64,000 nt of DNA from positions 248,001 through 312,000 of the forward strand of contig CAWDMW010000001.1 in NCBI GenBank assembly GCA_963803575.1, read 5' to 3'. This document shows, in pieces, positions 17,461 to 24,598 of this stretch (position 1 is the first letter of the stretch; each line of letters opens with the position of its first letter). The translations under genes and the position numbers were made by a program. The stretch comes from CAWDMW01 sp963803575. Lineage in GTDB: Bacteria > Pseudomonadota > Alphaproteobacteria > Rickettsiales > UBA998. The notes beneath the pieces were generated by a model. The model worked only from the letters and a program-made list of their open reading frames with translations, did not search any database and had not been told where the DNA came from.

Positions 17461-18035
17461 TAATTAGGCAGCTCGTCTAAGGCTTCTCTATAAGCAGCAT
17501 TTAAGCGATACATCGCCTCATTGCTGCCACCGCAATCAGGATGCAATTGCTTCGCTAATTTAAGGTATGCAGCTCTCAATTCTACGAAGCTTGAACCTGT
17601 AGCCACTCCTAATATTTCATGGCAACTATCCTGAGAAGGAGGAGGTAGTGCTTCAAATCCTGCAAATGCAGACTCAAGCATATCTTCACTGCCCCACCGC
17701 GCTATGCCACGTATTGCAGCAATGGTTTTAGCAATAGCATGCATGTTATCTTTGACAGTCGTCCACTTGTCACATGCAAAGCACATTTGCCTACCATTCA
17801 ATATGAAGTAAATAGCTACTCCGGCGTCTTCTGGTTTACGACGACTGGCATAAGGAAGTCCATCAAGGCGTAGCTCAACATTACTTGAAAGCACGCAATT
17901 AACGGCTCCTAGCTTATATAACTCTTTGGCTAGATTTTCTCTCACCATAGTAAACGTGGTATTAAAACGAGAAATTTGTGGCGAAGCTGTCCGTAACTTG
18001 TCTTGTGGCCATTGCAAAGGATAAGCTAAAGTCAT
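17460..18035 (-). CDS. J-domain (DnaJ-like) phage protein
   Basis: About 191 residues from the ATG at 18035. The C-terminal 55 residues form a J domain: DSCHEILGVATGSSFVELRA, AYLKLAKQLHPDCGGSNEAM, with the essential HPD tripeptide intact. The first 130 residues (GVAIYFILNGRQMCFACDKW; NMHAIAKTIAAIRGIARWGS) match the N-terminal part of J-domain proteins in alphaproteobacterial prophages. It would stimulate host DnaK, probably to remodel replication complexes. A longer frame upstream to 18248 reads through the neighbouring small gene and is not used. Confidence 0.8.
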   Translation of the reverse strand: MTLAYPLQWPQDKLRTASPQISRFNTTFTMVRENLAKELYKLGAVNCVLSSNVELRLDGLPYASRRKPEDAGVAIYFILNGRQMCFACDKWTTVKDNMHAIAKTIAAIRGIARWGSEDMLESAFAGFEALPPPSQDSCHEILGVATGSSFVELRAAYLKLAKQLHPDCGGSNEAMYRLNAAYREALDELPN

Positions 18036-18166
18036 TGTTCTGTCTCCAGCATCTGCGTAATGGTTATTTCCTGTATTCTCACTCGCTTGGCGGTGCGGTG
18101 CCATTCCAGCAATGCAACAGCAGATATCAGTGTCAGGCACATAGCGTAAAAGGTTAGTCCGTCCAT
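18032..18166 (-). CDS. Small membrane protein, 44 residues
   Basis: Reads MDGLTFYAMCLTLISAVALL followed by EWHRTAKRVRIQEITITQML and a short acid tail. One membrane helix (about residues 4-21) is followed by a basic segment, so the C-terminus is probably cytoplasmic. The start at 18166 has CAAGGAGCTGCACG directly before it, and the stop overlaps the J-domain start (ATGA). The good ribosome site and coupling support a real gene. Function unknown. Confidence 0.6.
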   Translation of the reverse strand: MDGLTFYAMCLTLISAVALLEWHRTAKRVRIQEITITQMLETEQ

Positions 18167-18405
18167 CGTGCAGCTCCTTGTTTTGGTTGAGGTATATCCA
18201 CGCTGTGCAGCAATGAATGCAGTAACTCGCAATGCAGTTGCATGGCATCAGCTAAGCCTAGCTCCAACACCATGGTTGGTTGCTGGCCGTCTTTGCGCGG
18301 ATTGGGATAGATATCCATGGTAACGCTGCCGCTATCTGCGCCAACGATTTTTACCGTGACAGGCTGACTGTCATGCAGGTTATCAAAATTAATAATATGA
18401 GACAT
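18154..18405 (-). CDS. Hypothetical 83-residue phage protein
   Basis: Starts at the ATG at 18405 (ACAAGGAAC upstream) with MSHIINFDNLHDSQPVTVKI, a small beta-rich domain (GADSGSVTMDIYPNPRKDGQ), then a helix ADAMQLHCELLHSLLHSVDI. It overlaps the next small gene by 13 bases. No family is recognised. It is the second gene of the replication operon that starts with the Bro-N protein, or the first of its own transcript; an 88-base gap separates them. Confidence 0.55.
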   Translation of the reverse strand: MSHIINFDNLHDSQPVTVKIVGADSGSVTMDIYPNPRKDGQQPTMVLELGLADAMQLHCELLHSLLHSVDIPQPKQGAARWTD

Positions 18406-18493
18406 GAAATGTTCCTTGTCCGTGAGGTTGCAAGAACCCTTTGGCGTCACTGCGCCATAATAAAGGGGGGATGGGATAGAGAGGAGGTATGCC

Positions 18494-19066
18494 CTACAGG
18501 CGTGGTGCCGGTGCGTAAGACGGTATGCCGTTTGGAAAGACGCATCGGGCGCATTCTTCCAAATGGGCGGCCAGTAGCAGACGGCTGCGTTCCACTTCGC
18601 CAAGTGCGTTGCTTAAGTCCAGTGATACCAGATAAGCCTGCCGTATGGTTTCGGGTATGGTGTCGTGCTGTTTGATAATATCCTGCTCCATCATATCCAT
18701 CACACGCATGATGGTGCTGTGCTCGAGAATACGTTCTTCCTGTCGCACCTGCTGATGATCTGTCAGCACGTCCAGCACCCATTTGCGAAAAGCTCTGGCT
18801 TTGTCGGTTTTGGCGAACATGGCAATCAGATGTGAGCCACGGCGATTGAACAGACGGCGTTTCCTTAATATGCCGCCTTTGTCCCTCAATTTGAGGGAGG
18901 TAGACGTGTCCTGTCCGAACTCCCAACGATTGCGGTTGTAGATTTCGGTGACCGCCGAGGAGCGATTGTACACCAGCGCAACAGAAATCTCCTGCGCGCT
19001 GAGCCAGTGCTGGCCGTTGGCCTGATGCACGGTCAATGCCGTGTTGTTGAAGGTGAGTATGGTCAT
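18494..19066 (-). CDS. Bro-N / phage antirepressor-like protein
   Basis: About 190 residues from the ATG at 19066. The N-terminal half (MTILTFNNTALTVHQANGQH; WLSAQEISVALVYNRSSAVT; FNRRGSHLIAMFAKTDKARA; FRKWVLDVL) is a Bro-N DNA-binding domain as in P22-type antirepressors. The C-terminal part is helical (MDMMEQDIIKQHDTIPETIR). Such proteins regulate phage genes or switch lysogeny. It is the first gene of the leftward replication operon and diverges from the coiled-coil gene at 19383. Confidence 0.8.
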   Translation of the reverse strand: MTILTFNNTALTVHQANGQHWLSAQEISVALVYNRSSAVTEIYNRNRWEFGQDTSTSLKLRDKGGILRKRRLFNRRGSHLIAMFAKTDKARAFRKWVLDVLTDHQQVRQEERILEHSTIMRVMDMMEQDIIKQHDTIPETIRQAYLVSLDLSNALGEVERSRLLLAAHLEECARCVFPNGIPSYAPAPRL

Positions 19067-19382
19067 AATGTACCTTTCTTTGTCGGTGTTTATAAGCACC
19101 ATCATCAAGGCTCTTTACAACCCGTCTGATAGCGGGAGCTAGAAACTCGTCAAACAATCCACAAAGTAATTGCTTGGGAGCGGACTTCTTTCCCATATGG
19201 GTATTGTATCCGTCGCACTCCCGCCATAATACAGGCGAAAAAAAACCGCATTGCTTTCGGGCGCGGTAACCGCTTTGTGTTTCAACAGAGTTTCTAGCTC
19301 TGCAAATAACGTTGCCTGTTTTGTTTCTGAAAGTCAACATGTTTTCTTGCTGAAAACATAATTCTGCCGTACAATCTGTATT
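19067..19382. promoter_or_regulatory. Divergent intergenic region with palindrome over a plus-strand promoter
   Basis: This 316-base gap separates the leftward replication operon from the rightward cassette. The palindrome TGTTTTC-TTGCT-GAAAACA (19340-19358) covers a plausible -35 TTGCTG (19347-19352); 17 bases further is -10 TACAAT (19370-19375). The predicted start of transcription is within a few bases of the ATG at 19383, and no Shine-Dalgarno sequence precedes that ATG. The palindrome is a candidate operator. I see no gene in the remaining part. Confidence 0.5.
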
Positions 19383-19787
19383 ATGACGCAAATAACCTTT
19401 GATAAATTTGAATATGTTGAACGCCTGAAAAGTGGTGGCATTCCCCATGAGCAGGCTAAAGTACATGCAGAAGCCTTGGACATGGCCATGCATGACGGAC
19501 TGGAAACCCGTACAACGTTGAAGCAAGAGATGCAATCTGTTGAAACGACGCTGCAACAAGAAATTCGGGATGTCGAAACAACATTGAGACAAGAAATACA
19601 GAACGTCGAAACGACGCTGCGGCAGGAAATTCAGGATGTCCGAACCGAACTGAAAGCTGATATCCAGCGTCTTAAAGACAACGATATTGCGCCCATGAAG
19701 CGCGATATTGCTGTCATGAAATTTATGATGGGTATCATTCTTGCTGCTGTGGTCTATCCCATCATTAAAGACATTGTGCAGCCTTAA
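19383..19787 (+). CDS. Coiled-coil membrane-anchored protein (DUF1640-like)
   Basis: A 134-residue protein. Residues 1-35 (MTQITFDKFEYVERLKSGGI, PHEQAKVHAEALD) match the N-terminal motif of DUF1640/CCDC90 proteins. Residues about 45-100 are a coiled coil of 11-residue repeats ETTLRQEIQDV, and residues about 112-130 (FMMGIILAAVVYPIIKDIV) form a membrane helix at the C-terminus. In bacteria such small coiled-coil tail-anchored proteins are of unknown role and common near toxin-antitoxin genes in phages. It faces against the surrounding phage operons. The mRNA may be leaderless. Confidence 0.75.
   Translation: MTQITFDKFEYVERLKSGGIPHEQAKVHAEALDMAMHDGLETRTTLKQEMQSVETTLQQEIRDVETTLRQEIQNVETTLRQEIQDVRTELKADIQRLKDNDIAPMKRDIAVMKFMMGIILAAVVYPIIKDIVQP
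19542..19640 (+). repeat. Three tandem 33-base repeats in the coiled-coil gene
   Basis: Three in-frame 33-base units begin at 19542, 19575 and 19608, each starting GAAAC(G/A)AC and ending in (A/G)A(T/C)GTC. They code for the 11-residue unit ETTL(Q/R)QEI(R/Q)(D/N)V. A less perfect unit precedes and one follows. An 11-residue period supports a right-handed or straight coiled coil. Unit number could vary by replication slippage. Confidence 0.85.
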
Positions 19788-19801
19788 CCAGTTGATGATT
19801 T

Positions 19802-19847
19802 TTGTATTACTTTTATTATTGACGGATACCGTTAAAAGTAATACAAT
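19802..19847 (+). promoter_or_regulatory. brnTA promoter with 13-bp perfect inverted repeat operator
   Basis: TTGTATTACTTTT (19802-19814) is repeated in perfect inverted form as AAAAGTAATACAA (19834-19846), with 19 bases between. A -35 TTGACG (19819-19824) lies in the spacer and a -10 TACAAT (19842-19847), 17 bases away, overlaps the right arm. BrnA is known to repress its own operon, so the repeat is probably its binding site. The ATG of brnT at 19854 is about 7 bases past the -10, with no ribosome site. Confidence 0.75.
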
Positions 19848-19853
19848 TAACTT

Positions 19854-20123
19854 ATGCAATACGAATGGGACTACGATAAAGATAGTATTAACATTGCCAA
19901 GCACGGTGTTAGTCTTGCTATTATAGAAACTTTTGAATGGGGTAGCGCAAGAGTAGTGATTGATGATCGCCGTAATTATGGAGAAACTCGCTATATTGCA
20001 AATGGCTTCATTCAGGAGAGATTGCACATCATAATATTCACACTTAGAAACGACATTGCTGTTCGGGTCATTAGCGTGAGAAAAGCAAACAAACGTGAAA
20101 TCAGGAGTTACTACAATGCGTAA
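19854..20123 (+). CDS. brnT: BrnT-type toxin (RNase)
   Basis: An 89-residue protein with the BrnT pattern: MQYEWDYDKDSINIAKHGVS (the WD..K...N..KHGVSF motif), FEWGSARVVIDDRRNYGETR, then AVRVISVRKANKREIRSYYN, the typical R.IS.RKAnk.E...Y end. BrnT folds like RelE and cuts RNA; BrnA neutralises it. The antitoxin start overlaps the toxin stop (AATGCGTAA). The pair lies on the plus strand between two minus-strand phage operons, as an independent cassette. The length is normal for the family. Confidence 0.92.
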   Translation: MQYEWDYDKDSINIAKHGVSLAIIETFEWGSARVVIDDRRNYGETRYIANGFIQERLHIIIFTLRNDIAVRVISVRKANKREIRSYYNA

Positions 20124-20397
20124 GCCAGACCATATATCACAGGAAGATTGGGACAGTGTTGACAGCCCACCCCTGACATATAAGCAGTTAAATTCGATGA
20201 AACCCATAGAATCGGTCATGCCATCTGCGTTTATCAAAGCTGTACAAGAAGGACGCGTTGGCCGCCCTCCCAAAGCGGATAAAAAGCAGGTCATATCTTT
20301 GCGTCTTGAACCTGATGTGATCGAGGCGTACAAGGCAACAGGGAAAGGCTGGCAATCACGCATTAGCGATATTCTCCGTCAGCATATGCCCCATTGA
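20116..20397 (+). CDS. brnA: BrnA-type antitoxin
   Basis: About 93 residues from the ATG at 20116, preceded by TCAGGAGTTACTAC. The N-terminal part (DHISQEDWDSVDSPPLTYKQ) binds the toxin and the C-terminal part (GRPPKADKKQVISLRLEPDV; EAYKATGKGWQSRISDILRQ) is a ribbon-helix-helix-like DNA-binding domain, as usual for BrnA. It neutralises BrnT and represses the operon. Its last 42 bases overlap the convergent resolvase gene. A start seven codons upstream lacks a ribosome site. Confidence 0.9.
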   Translation: MRKPDHISQEDWDSVDSPPLTYKQLNSMKPIESVMPSAFIKAVQEGRVGRPPKADKKQVISLRLEPDVIEAYKATGKGWQSRISDILRQHMPH

Positions 20398-20856
20398 TAT
20401 GTCTGGTAAGATTGAGTTCACATAATATAACAAACATACGGCATCGGCTTCATTGTCATCGATTGGGATGACACCATAACGCTTTGCAGCATCTATCATG
20501 GCTTCCTTGTTAGCATTGCCCTTGCCTGTTGCATGGCGTTTGATCGTGCCAACTGGCACACCCTGATAGGGAATCTGGTGATGCTCACACCATGCCGTCA
20601 AATGCGCCATAAACCCGCCATATGCATGAGCAGCATCTACGCCTGCATGGCGGCGCACCTCCTCGAAGTATACTGCATCTATTTCACCAAGGGATTGCTT
20701 GACGCTAGTCAGCCATTGTTTGAAGCGAAGATAACGCATACCGCCCCCTTCATATCGACCAGGTGCAAAATTCTGCACCCCTGAAGTAATGCTCGAACAT
20801 TCATCCAGTGTTGCCCAGCCTGTTTTAGTACCAAGATCCAGTGAAATAATACGCAT
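20356..20856 (-). CDS. RuvC-like Holliday junction resolvase
   Basis: A 166-residue protein with an RNase H-fold start MRIISLDLGTKTGWATLDEC (first catalytic Asp at residue 7), the second acidic site AVYFEEVRRH, the helix VPVGTIKRHATGKGNANKEA and the last acidic motif DDNEADAVCLLYY. This is the set expected in phage RuvC-like resolvases. It would resolve branched recombination intermediates before packaging. It starts at the stop of the gapR-like gene, and its own 3' end overlaps brnA in the opposite sense. Confidence 0.87.
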   Translation of the reverse strand: MRIISLDLGTKTGWATLDECSSITSGVQNFAPGRYEGGGMRYLRFKQWLTSVKQSLGEIDAVYFEEVRRHAGVDAAHAYGGFMAHLTAWCEHHQIPYQGVPVGTIKRHATGKGNANKEAMIDAAKRYGVIPIDDNEADAVCLLYYVNSILPDISMGHMLTENIANA

Positions 20857-21200
20857 CAGTTGATCGTCTGTTCTGATAATGACTGCGCTGTAAATTGTAC
20901 TTCCTCAGGGTTCCTTCCCTCTGGCAATGGAAGATGATACTGGTCACCTAATTTGATACCAGCTGCACTGCTCAGATATAGCTCCACCATAGCAAAATGC
21001 TCCTGCGCTTCCTCGGTATCCTCCATGATTTTAATCACCGCTTTCAAAGCTTTCTTATCGAAGCCACGTCCTGCAGCGTCGGAAAACACTGCTTTAATGT
21101 CCTCGGCAATACAATCCTTTTCCTCCTGCAGTTTCTGAATACGTTTAATATACGCGCGTAATGTGTTTGCAGTGAGGTTTCCATGAGTAGGGTGATTCAT
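20856..21200 (-). CDS. GapR-family (DUF2312) DNA-binding protein
   Basis: A 114-residue protein. Residues about 10-75 (LRAYIKRIQKLQEEKDCIAE; DIKAVFSDAAGRGFDKKALK; AVIKI) match the DUF2312/GapR domain, where LR.fI.RIE.LEEEKk.i..DIk.vy.eAK..GfD.kaLr is conserved. GapR of Caulobacter encircles overtwisted DNA ahead of forks. The C-terminal 35 residues (GIKLGDQYHLPLPEGRNPEE) are an addition without a match I recognise. It lies between recT and the resolvase, hinting at a role in phage recombination or replication. Confidence 0.85.
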   Translation of the reverse strand: MNHPTHGNLTANTLRAYIKRIQKLQEEKDCIAEDIKAVFSDAAGRGFDKKALKAVIKIMEDTEEAQEHFAMVELYLSSAAGIKLGDQYHLPLPEGRNPEEVQFTAQSLSEQTIN

Positions 21201-21215
21201 TGTATCTGACTCCTG

Positions 21216-21467
21216 TTAGTTATGTTGTTTCTCATCGAAGTATGCTCTGAAATGCTCCAGTGCATACTCTAGGTTGATGCCCGCCATAGAGCAGACAAAG
21301 GCAAGATCGCTGGAAGATGATGTAAGGTAATGAACAGACACACGGCTTTGATGCCGAGCGTTTGACTTGCTGATGTTGTTTCGTGCGTCGCGTACCGCTT
21401 GCGCCAACACGGCATTCCATAATCTGGTACAATCATCATTACGAACGACATCATCTTCAACTTTCAA
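21216..21467 (-). CDS. Hypothetical 83-residue phage protein
   Basis: The frame seems to start at a TTG at 21467 with AGAGGCAGG upstream; no in-frame ATG occurs near the start. CTRLWNAVLAQAVRDARNNI resembles the LW.aVL.qA..Da motif of small proteins found beside phage recombination genes in alphaproteobacteria. The rest (SSSSDLAFVCSMAGINLEYA, LEHFRAYFD) is helical. It lies between recT and gapR in the same operon. Function unknown. Confidence 0.6.
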   Translation of the reverse strand: MKVEDDVVRNDDCTRLWNAVLAQAVRDARNNISKSNARHQSRVSVHYLTSSSSDLAFVCSMAGINLEYALEHFRAYFDEKQHN

Positions 21468-21482
21468 TCCTGCCTCTATCCT

Positions 21483-22553
21483 TTATAACGATCCTATTTG
21501 ATGACGCTGAGCTTCCAGCTTCGCATGTTGCTCTGGTAATTCATTGGCGATACGGTTCAAAACCGCATTGTTGCTAGAGCGAATGAAGATAATCTCCTTA
21601 TGCTTGTCAGGGTAATCAATGCGCGACTGTATCGCCTTAATCAATGCCTCTGCTGCCAGTTCAAGTGAGTTAAACGGTATCTCTCCTCGCTGATTATCAC
21701 TGCTGGGAGGGGTTTTGATATAAACTGGTTCAGAAACAGGAGCCGTTTCAGTGGGCTGTGCGGATGCGGCAAATGCATCTGCCTTGCTAATAGGTGCCTG
21801 TTCGGGTTCTGGGGCAGGAGTATCTTCAGGGGTTACATCAACAGCATTGTCAAAGCCTTGATGATTTTCAGCACTTTGTAACTCGTCTGGTGTATAAACG
21901 CCCATAATCACATCAGGAAAATAGAGACGTGCCATGCGCTTCATACAAAGGTAAGCTAACTGTTGCTTAGGATCACCTGCCCATAGGGTAGAGTTACGTA
22001 CTGTGGCCTGAGAAAGTAATATCTCATGTACAGTTGGCTCTTTCTGCCCCTTAATCTGTACTGTGATACGAACGCCAAGCCCCTTTTCATCTTGTGGGTT
22101 CCAGTCTGGCACCTGAAAATCATTGCCATTTTTAGACTTAATGGTTTTTACTTTGCCTACGATTTTCTCCCATTCTCCGAACCACTCATACATGGGACGT
22201 CCTGTAATAGGGGCGTTGCTAATCAACACGGCATTGACCAGTTGCGCTTCATATCCAAGCGTACCATTAATCAAATGTGTCTTCTGAGCGCAGGCGTAAG
22301 GGTCAATTCCCCAACGCATAGCTTGCGTAATCACAGCAAGGCAATCACCAACATTACCACGTAAATGCTGTGGGATAGTCGTTTTAGCAGTAGCCATAAT
22401 CTTGCCCATGGCTTCCACACGGTCATAAATAGTAGGGTTAAACAACATCATCTCGGTGATAGTTTTACCTGCTGTCTTAAGCAGTGACGATTGCTCAGCT
22501 GTTGGAATAAAAGGTAGATTGGGATCTGTTTGTGTTTGTGCGAGTTCGGTCAT
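21483..22553 (-). CDS. recT: RecT single-strand annealing protein
   Basis: A 356-residue protein with the RecT core at about 35-240: VGDCLAVITQAMRWGIDPYA, CAQKTHLINGTLGYEAQLVN, AVLISNAPITGRPMYEWFGE, then GDPKQQLAYLCMKRMARLYF and PDVIMGVYTPDEL. RecT binds DNA ends made by the partner exonuclease and anneals strands. The C-terminal 100 residues are low in complexity and Pro/Glu-rich. The start overlaps the YqaJ exonuclease stop by 4 bases (ATGA), so the two are co-translated. Confidence 0.94.
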   Translation of the reverse strand: MTELAQTQTDPNLPFIPTAEQSSLLKTAGKTITEMMLFNPTIYDRVEAMGKIMATAKTTIPQHLRGNVGDCLAVITQAMRWGIDPYACAQKTHLINGTLGYEAQLVNAVLISNAPITGRPMYEWFGEWEKIVGKVKTIKSKNGNDFQVPDWNPQDEKGLGVRITVQIKGQKEPTVHEILLSQATVRNSTLWAGDPKQQLAYLCMKRMARLYFPDVIMGVYTPDELQSAENHQGFDNAVDVTPEDTPAPEPEQAPISKADAFAASAQPTETAPVSEPVYIKTPPSSDNQRGEIPFNSLELAAEALIKAIQSRIDYPDKHKEIIFIRSSNNAVLNRIANELPEQHAKLEAQRHQIGSL

Positions 22554-23536
22554 TGGATGTCCTCTTTAAGCGTTAAATGGCGATAGGTTGAAAAAGTGCC
22601 GTCCATGTTGTGACGGCGGCGTGTAGGAGCAAGAAGTGTCAAACTATCCGCTAGTTTTACTTCCTGTGCTTCCTGTATGGTTGAAAGAATCTGACCTTTA
22701 AGATGATCACGCTCGCGCTTGTAATAATGGTAATTCGTGTTTGCAGATTCCCATTTAACAACGGTTGTCCATAGCTCTTGATCATTTCGGCAATCCAGCA
22801 ATATGGCTTCATCTCCATTGGCAAAAAGATCATGAGCAACAGAGAAGTCATAGGACATATCTGGCTCCTGATTCTTCCCAATTCCCCACCAGAATGCCAC
22901 TACTGCTTCTTCACACATGGTGATAATAGATTCGTTACGTGCTACTTCAGGTAGGTGTAAATCATTGCCAGCAACGTAAGCAGCAGCCAAGCTATGTGGT
23001 AACTCTGAACAGGCCATCTGGTGGTGCAGCTGAAGAATAATTGATAATGGTGGTTCAGGTTGATCCGTGTCTTTCCAGTTATCCTTCCATACGTCCCAGT
23101 TGACCAGCTTACAATCCATTGCAGCGTGACCTGATGGGTGATCTAACACCTCATAGTCAAGTGATGCTCCCATGCCAATTACGCTGTCATGCACCAAATA
23201 ATCCTCTACTTTACGAATATCCCACCCTGTTCGGTGCTGTGCCCACGCAGCAATACCTGGTTCCATAAACGTGCCTGCTTGAATACGTGGGTTATCAAAC
23301 GGTTCTGGCTCCAGATTACCTTTCTTTTCATGCCATAGGCGTACACCTGTTTTATACGGTGAACAGCATCCAATGAAGGTGCCGTCGGCAGGTGGTGTTG
23401 CAAAAAGATGGGCATACTGCACATTGCCATTGGGCATCTGAAATGCATTAAATAGACTGGCTATATCAGAGCCACCGATATGCTGTGATCGTATTTCATG
23501 CCACTCGGTCTCCGTCGTGAAGGACAGTCGTTTCAT
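22550..23536 (-). CDS. YqaJ-type viral exonuclease (RecE/lambda Exo-like)
   Basis: A 328-residue protein. WHEIRSQHIGGSDIASLFNA is the N-terminal YqaJ motif, FMEPGIAAWAQHRTGWDIRK and MGASLDYEVLDHPSGHAAMD the nuclease core, with D...E.K-type residues in LDYEV and AAMDCKLVNWDVW. PPLSIILQLHHQMACSELPH is the helix with the conserved QlQ-like signature. It would digest one strand at DNA ends for RecT. It overlaps genes on both sides by 4 bases. Confidence 0.9.
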   Translation of the reverse strand: MKRLSFTTETEWHEIRSQHIGGSDIASLFNAFQMPNGNVQYAHLFATPPADGTFIGCCSPYKTGVRLWHEKKGNLEPEPFDNPRIQAGTFMEPGIAAWAQHRTGWDIRKVEDYLVHDSVIGMGASLDYEVLDHPSGHAAMDCKLVNWDVWKDNWKDTDQPEPPLSIILQLHHQMACSELPHSLAAAYVAGNDLHLPEVARNESIITMCEEAVVAFWWGIGKNQEPDMSYDFSVAHDLFANGDEAILLDCRNDQELWTTVVKWESANTNYHYYKRERDHLKGQILSTIQEAQEVKLADSLTLLAPTRRRHNMDGTFSTYRHLTLKEDIQ

Positions 23537-23784
23537 GATGCCCCTCCTTTAACGTAAATGCATTCTGCAGTAGTTTCCGAGCCATCGGAGTTTAGGGTTT
23601 TTGGAAGATACGTATGATACAAAGTGGTCACTGCAAACGACGATTGATGTAGCTTGCGCTTCATCGCACCAATACAGTGATGCATGGTAGGATAGTCGCT
23701 AACATGATGTATGGTGTATCCATGAAATGGATGCGTCGTATAAATACGAAACACGAAAATAGAGGAAGCAATAACCTCTATCAT
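23533..23784 (-). CDS. Hypothetical 83-residue phage protein
   Basis: MIEVIASSIFVFRIYTTHPF is followed by HGYTIHHVSDYPTMHHCIGA and a basic segment KRKLHQSSFA. It is rich in His and Tyr. The start overlaps the stop of a tiny membrane gene (ATGA) and the stop overlaps the exonuclease start (ATGA). Chained overlaps support translation. No family is recognised. Confidence 0.55.
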   Translation of the reverse strand: MIEVIASSIFVFRIYTTHPFHGYTIHHVSDYPTMHHCIGAMKRKLHQSSFAVTTLYHTYLPKTLNSDGSETTAECIYVKGGAS

Positions 23785-23939
23785 TGTATCAACTCGTGGA
23801 GTCGAGCTAGAATAAGGAAAAGCATCCCACCCAAAAATAATTCCTGTATAAATATTCCTGTATTGATTGCTGAATAAAGAAAAACTGCTGATAAAACAAA
23901 CGACATAATATAGGATAATATTTTGACTAGATTATTCAT
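23781..23939 (-). CDS. Small membrane protein, 52 residues
   Basis: The frame reads MNNLVKILSYIMSFVLSAVF, LYSAINTGIFIQELFLGGML, FLILARLHELIQ. Two hydrophobic stretches (about 8-24 and 28-45) suggest two membrane helices. It starts at the TGATG junction with the 25-residue frame upstream and ends in the ATGA junction with the next gene. Coupling and strong hydrophobicity support it. It could be a phage accessory such as an exclusion or holin-like protein, but nothing in the sequence proves this. Confidence 0.5.
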   Translation of the reverse strand: MNNLVKILSYIMSFVLSAVFLYSAINTGIFIQELFLGGMLFLILARLHELIQ

Positions 23940-24016
23940 CACTTAAACCATCTGCGAATAACAATAAAACACATCACAAAAGGACTAGCTAAGCTTGCAA
24001 GAATAAACTTAATCAT
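23939..24016 (-). CDS. Very small membrane peptide, 25 residues
   Basis: The frame reads MIKFILASLASPFVMCFIVI then RRWFK. It is one hydrophobic helix with a positive end. Its ATG overlaps the exonuclease stop (ATGA) and its stop overlaps the next start (TGATG); AAGGGG stands 9 bases before the ATG. It may be a real peptide or a device that carries ribosomes from one gene to the next. Confidence 0.4.
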   Translation of the reverse strand: MIKFILASLASPFVMCFIVIRRWFK

Positions 24017-24591
24017 GATATAATCCCCTTACAAACCATGGCAAAATACACATCACTACAAGCCTTTACATCTGCTAGAGCGTCATGTGCTCCTTCAAAT
24101 GGTTTGCCGTAAAAATACGTATAGGCTTCCTGTAAGTTACAGGACTTAAACTGATGCCCTCTTCCGTAAGCAATCATTCGCTCTGTAGGTGGACATTGTA
24201 CAATAGGTGTGGCTAGTTTCATGGTACAACACTGTTCTTTTAATAGTATTAAATCTGGTAACCCTAAATCACGACATTCTCTCACATAAAGTGCATAATC
24301 AAATGGCATGTTATGGGCTATAACAATATCAGACTCTTCCAACATAATTTGAAATGTATACATCGCATCTTTTATAGGAATACCATGTTTAATTGCGTGT
24401 TCAGTAGTAATACCGTGAATATCTGATGCACCCTGTGGAATATTAAAACCATCAGGTTTAATAATGACATTCATACTATCCAAAACATAGCCACGATCAT
24501 CAGTATATAGCGCAGCTAACTGTACAATACGTGGATCATGTCCATTGTTGGGTAGTCCTGTTGTTTCCGTATCAAAAAATAGGTAGTTCAT
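24013..24591 (-). CDS. DnaQ-like 3'-5' exonuclease (DEDDh)
   Basis: A 192-residue protein with all exonuclease motifs: Exo I MNYLFFDTETTGLPNNGHDP, Exo II SDIVIAHNMPFDYALYVREC and Exo III HDALADVKACSDVYF with the DEDDh histidine in GAHDALADVKA. Phages use such enzymes for proofreading or end trimming. It lies in the recombination operon, 7 bases after the preceding gene. The length is like that of short PolC/epsilon-type exonucleases without a polymerase-binding tail. Confidence 0.9.
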   Translation of the reverse strand: MNYLFFDTETTGLPNNGHDPRIVQLAALYTDDRGYVLDSMNVIIKPDGFNIPQGASDIHGITTEHAIKHGIPIKDAMYTFQIMLEESDIVIAHNMPFDYALYVRECRDLGLPDLILLKEQCCTMKLATPIVQCPPTERMIAYGRGHQFKSCNLQEAYTYFYGKPFEGAHDALADVKACSDVYFAMVCKGIIS

Positions 24592-24598
24592 AATTTTA

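Noticed and set aside
18447..20363. Long 638-codon minus-strand open frame
   Set aside because: It covers the Bro-N gene in another frame and runs antisense through the coiled-coil and brnTA genes, and its translation looks like no protein.
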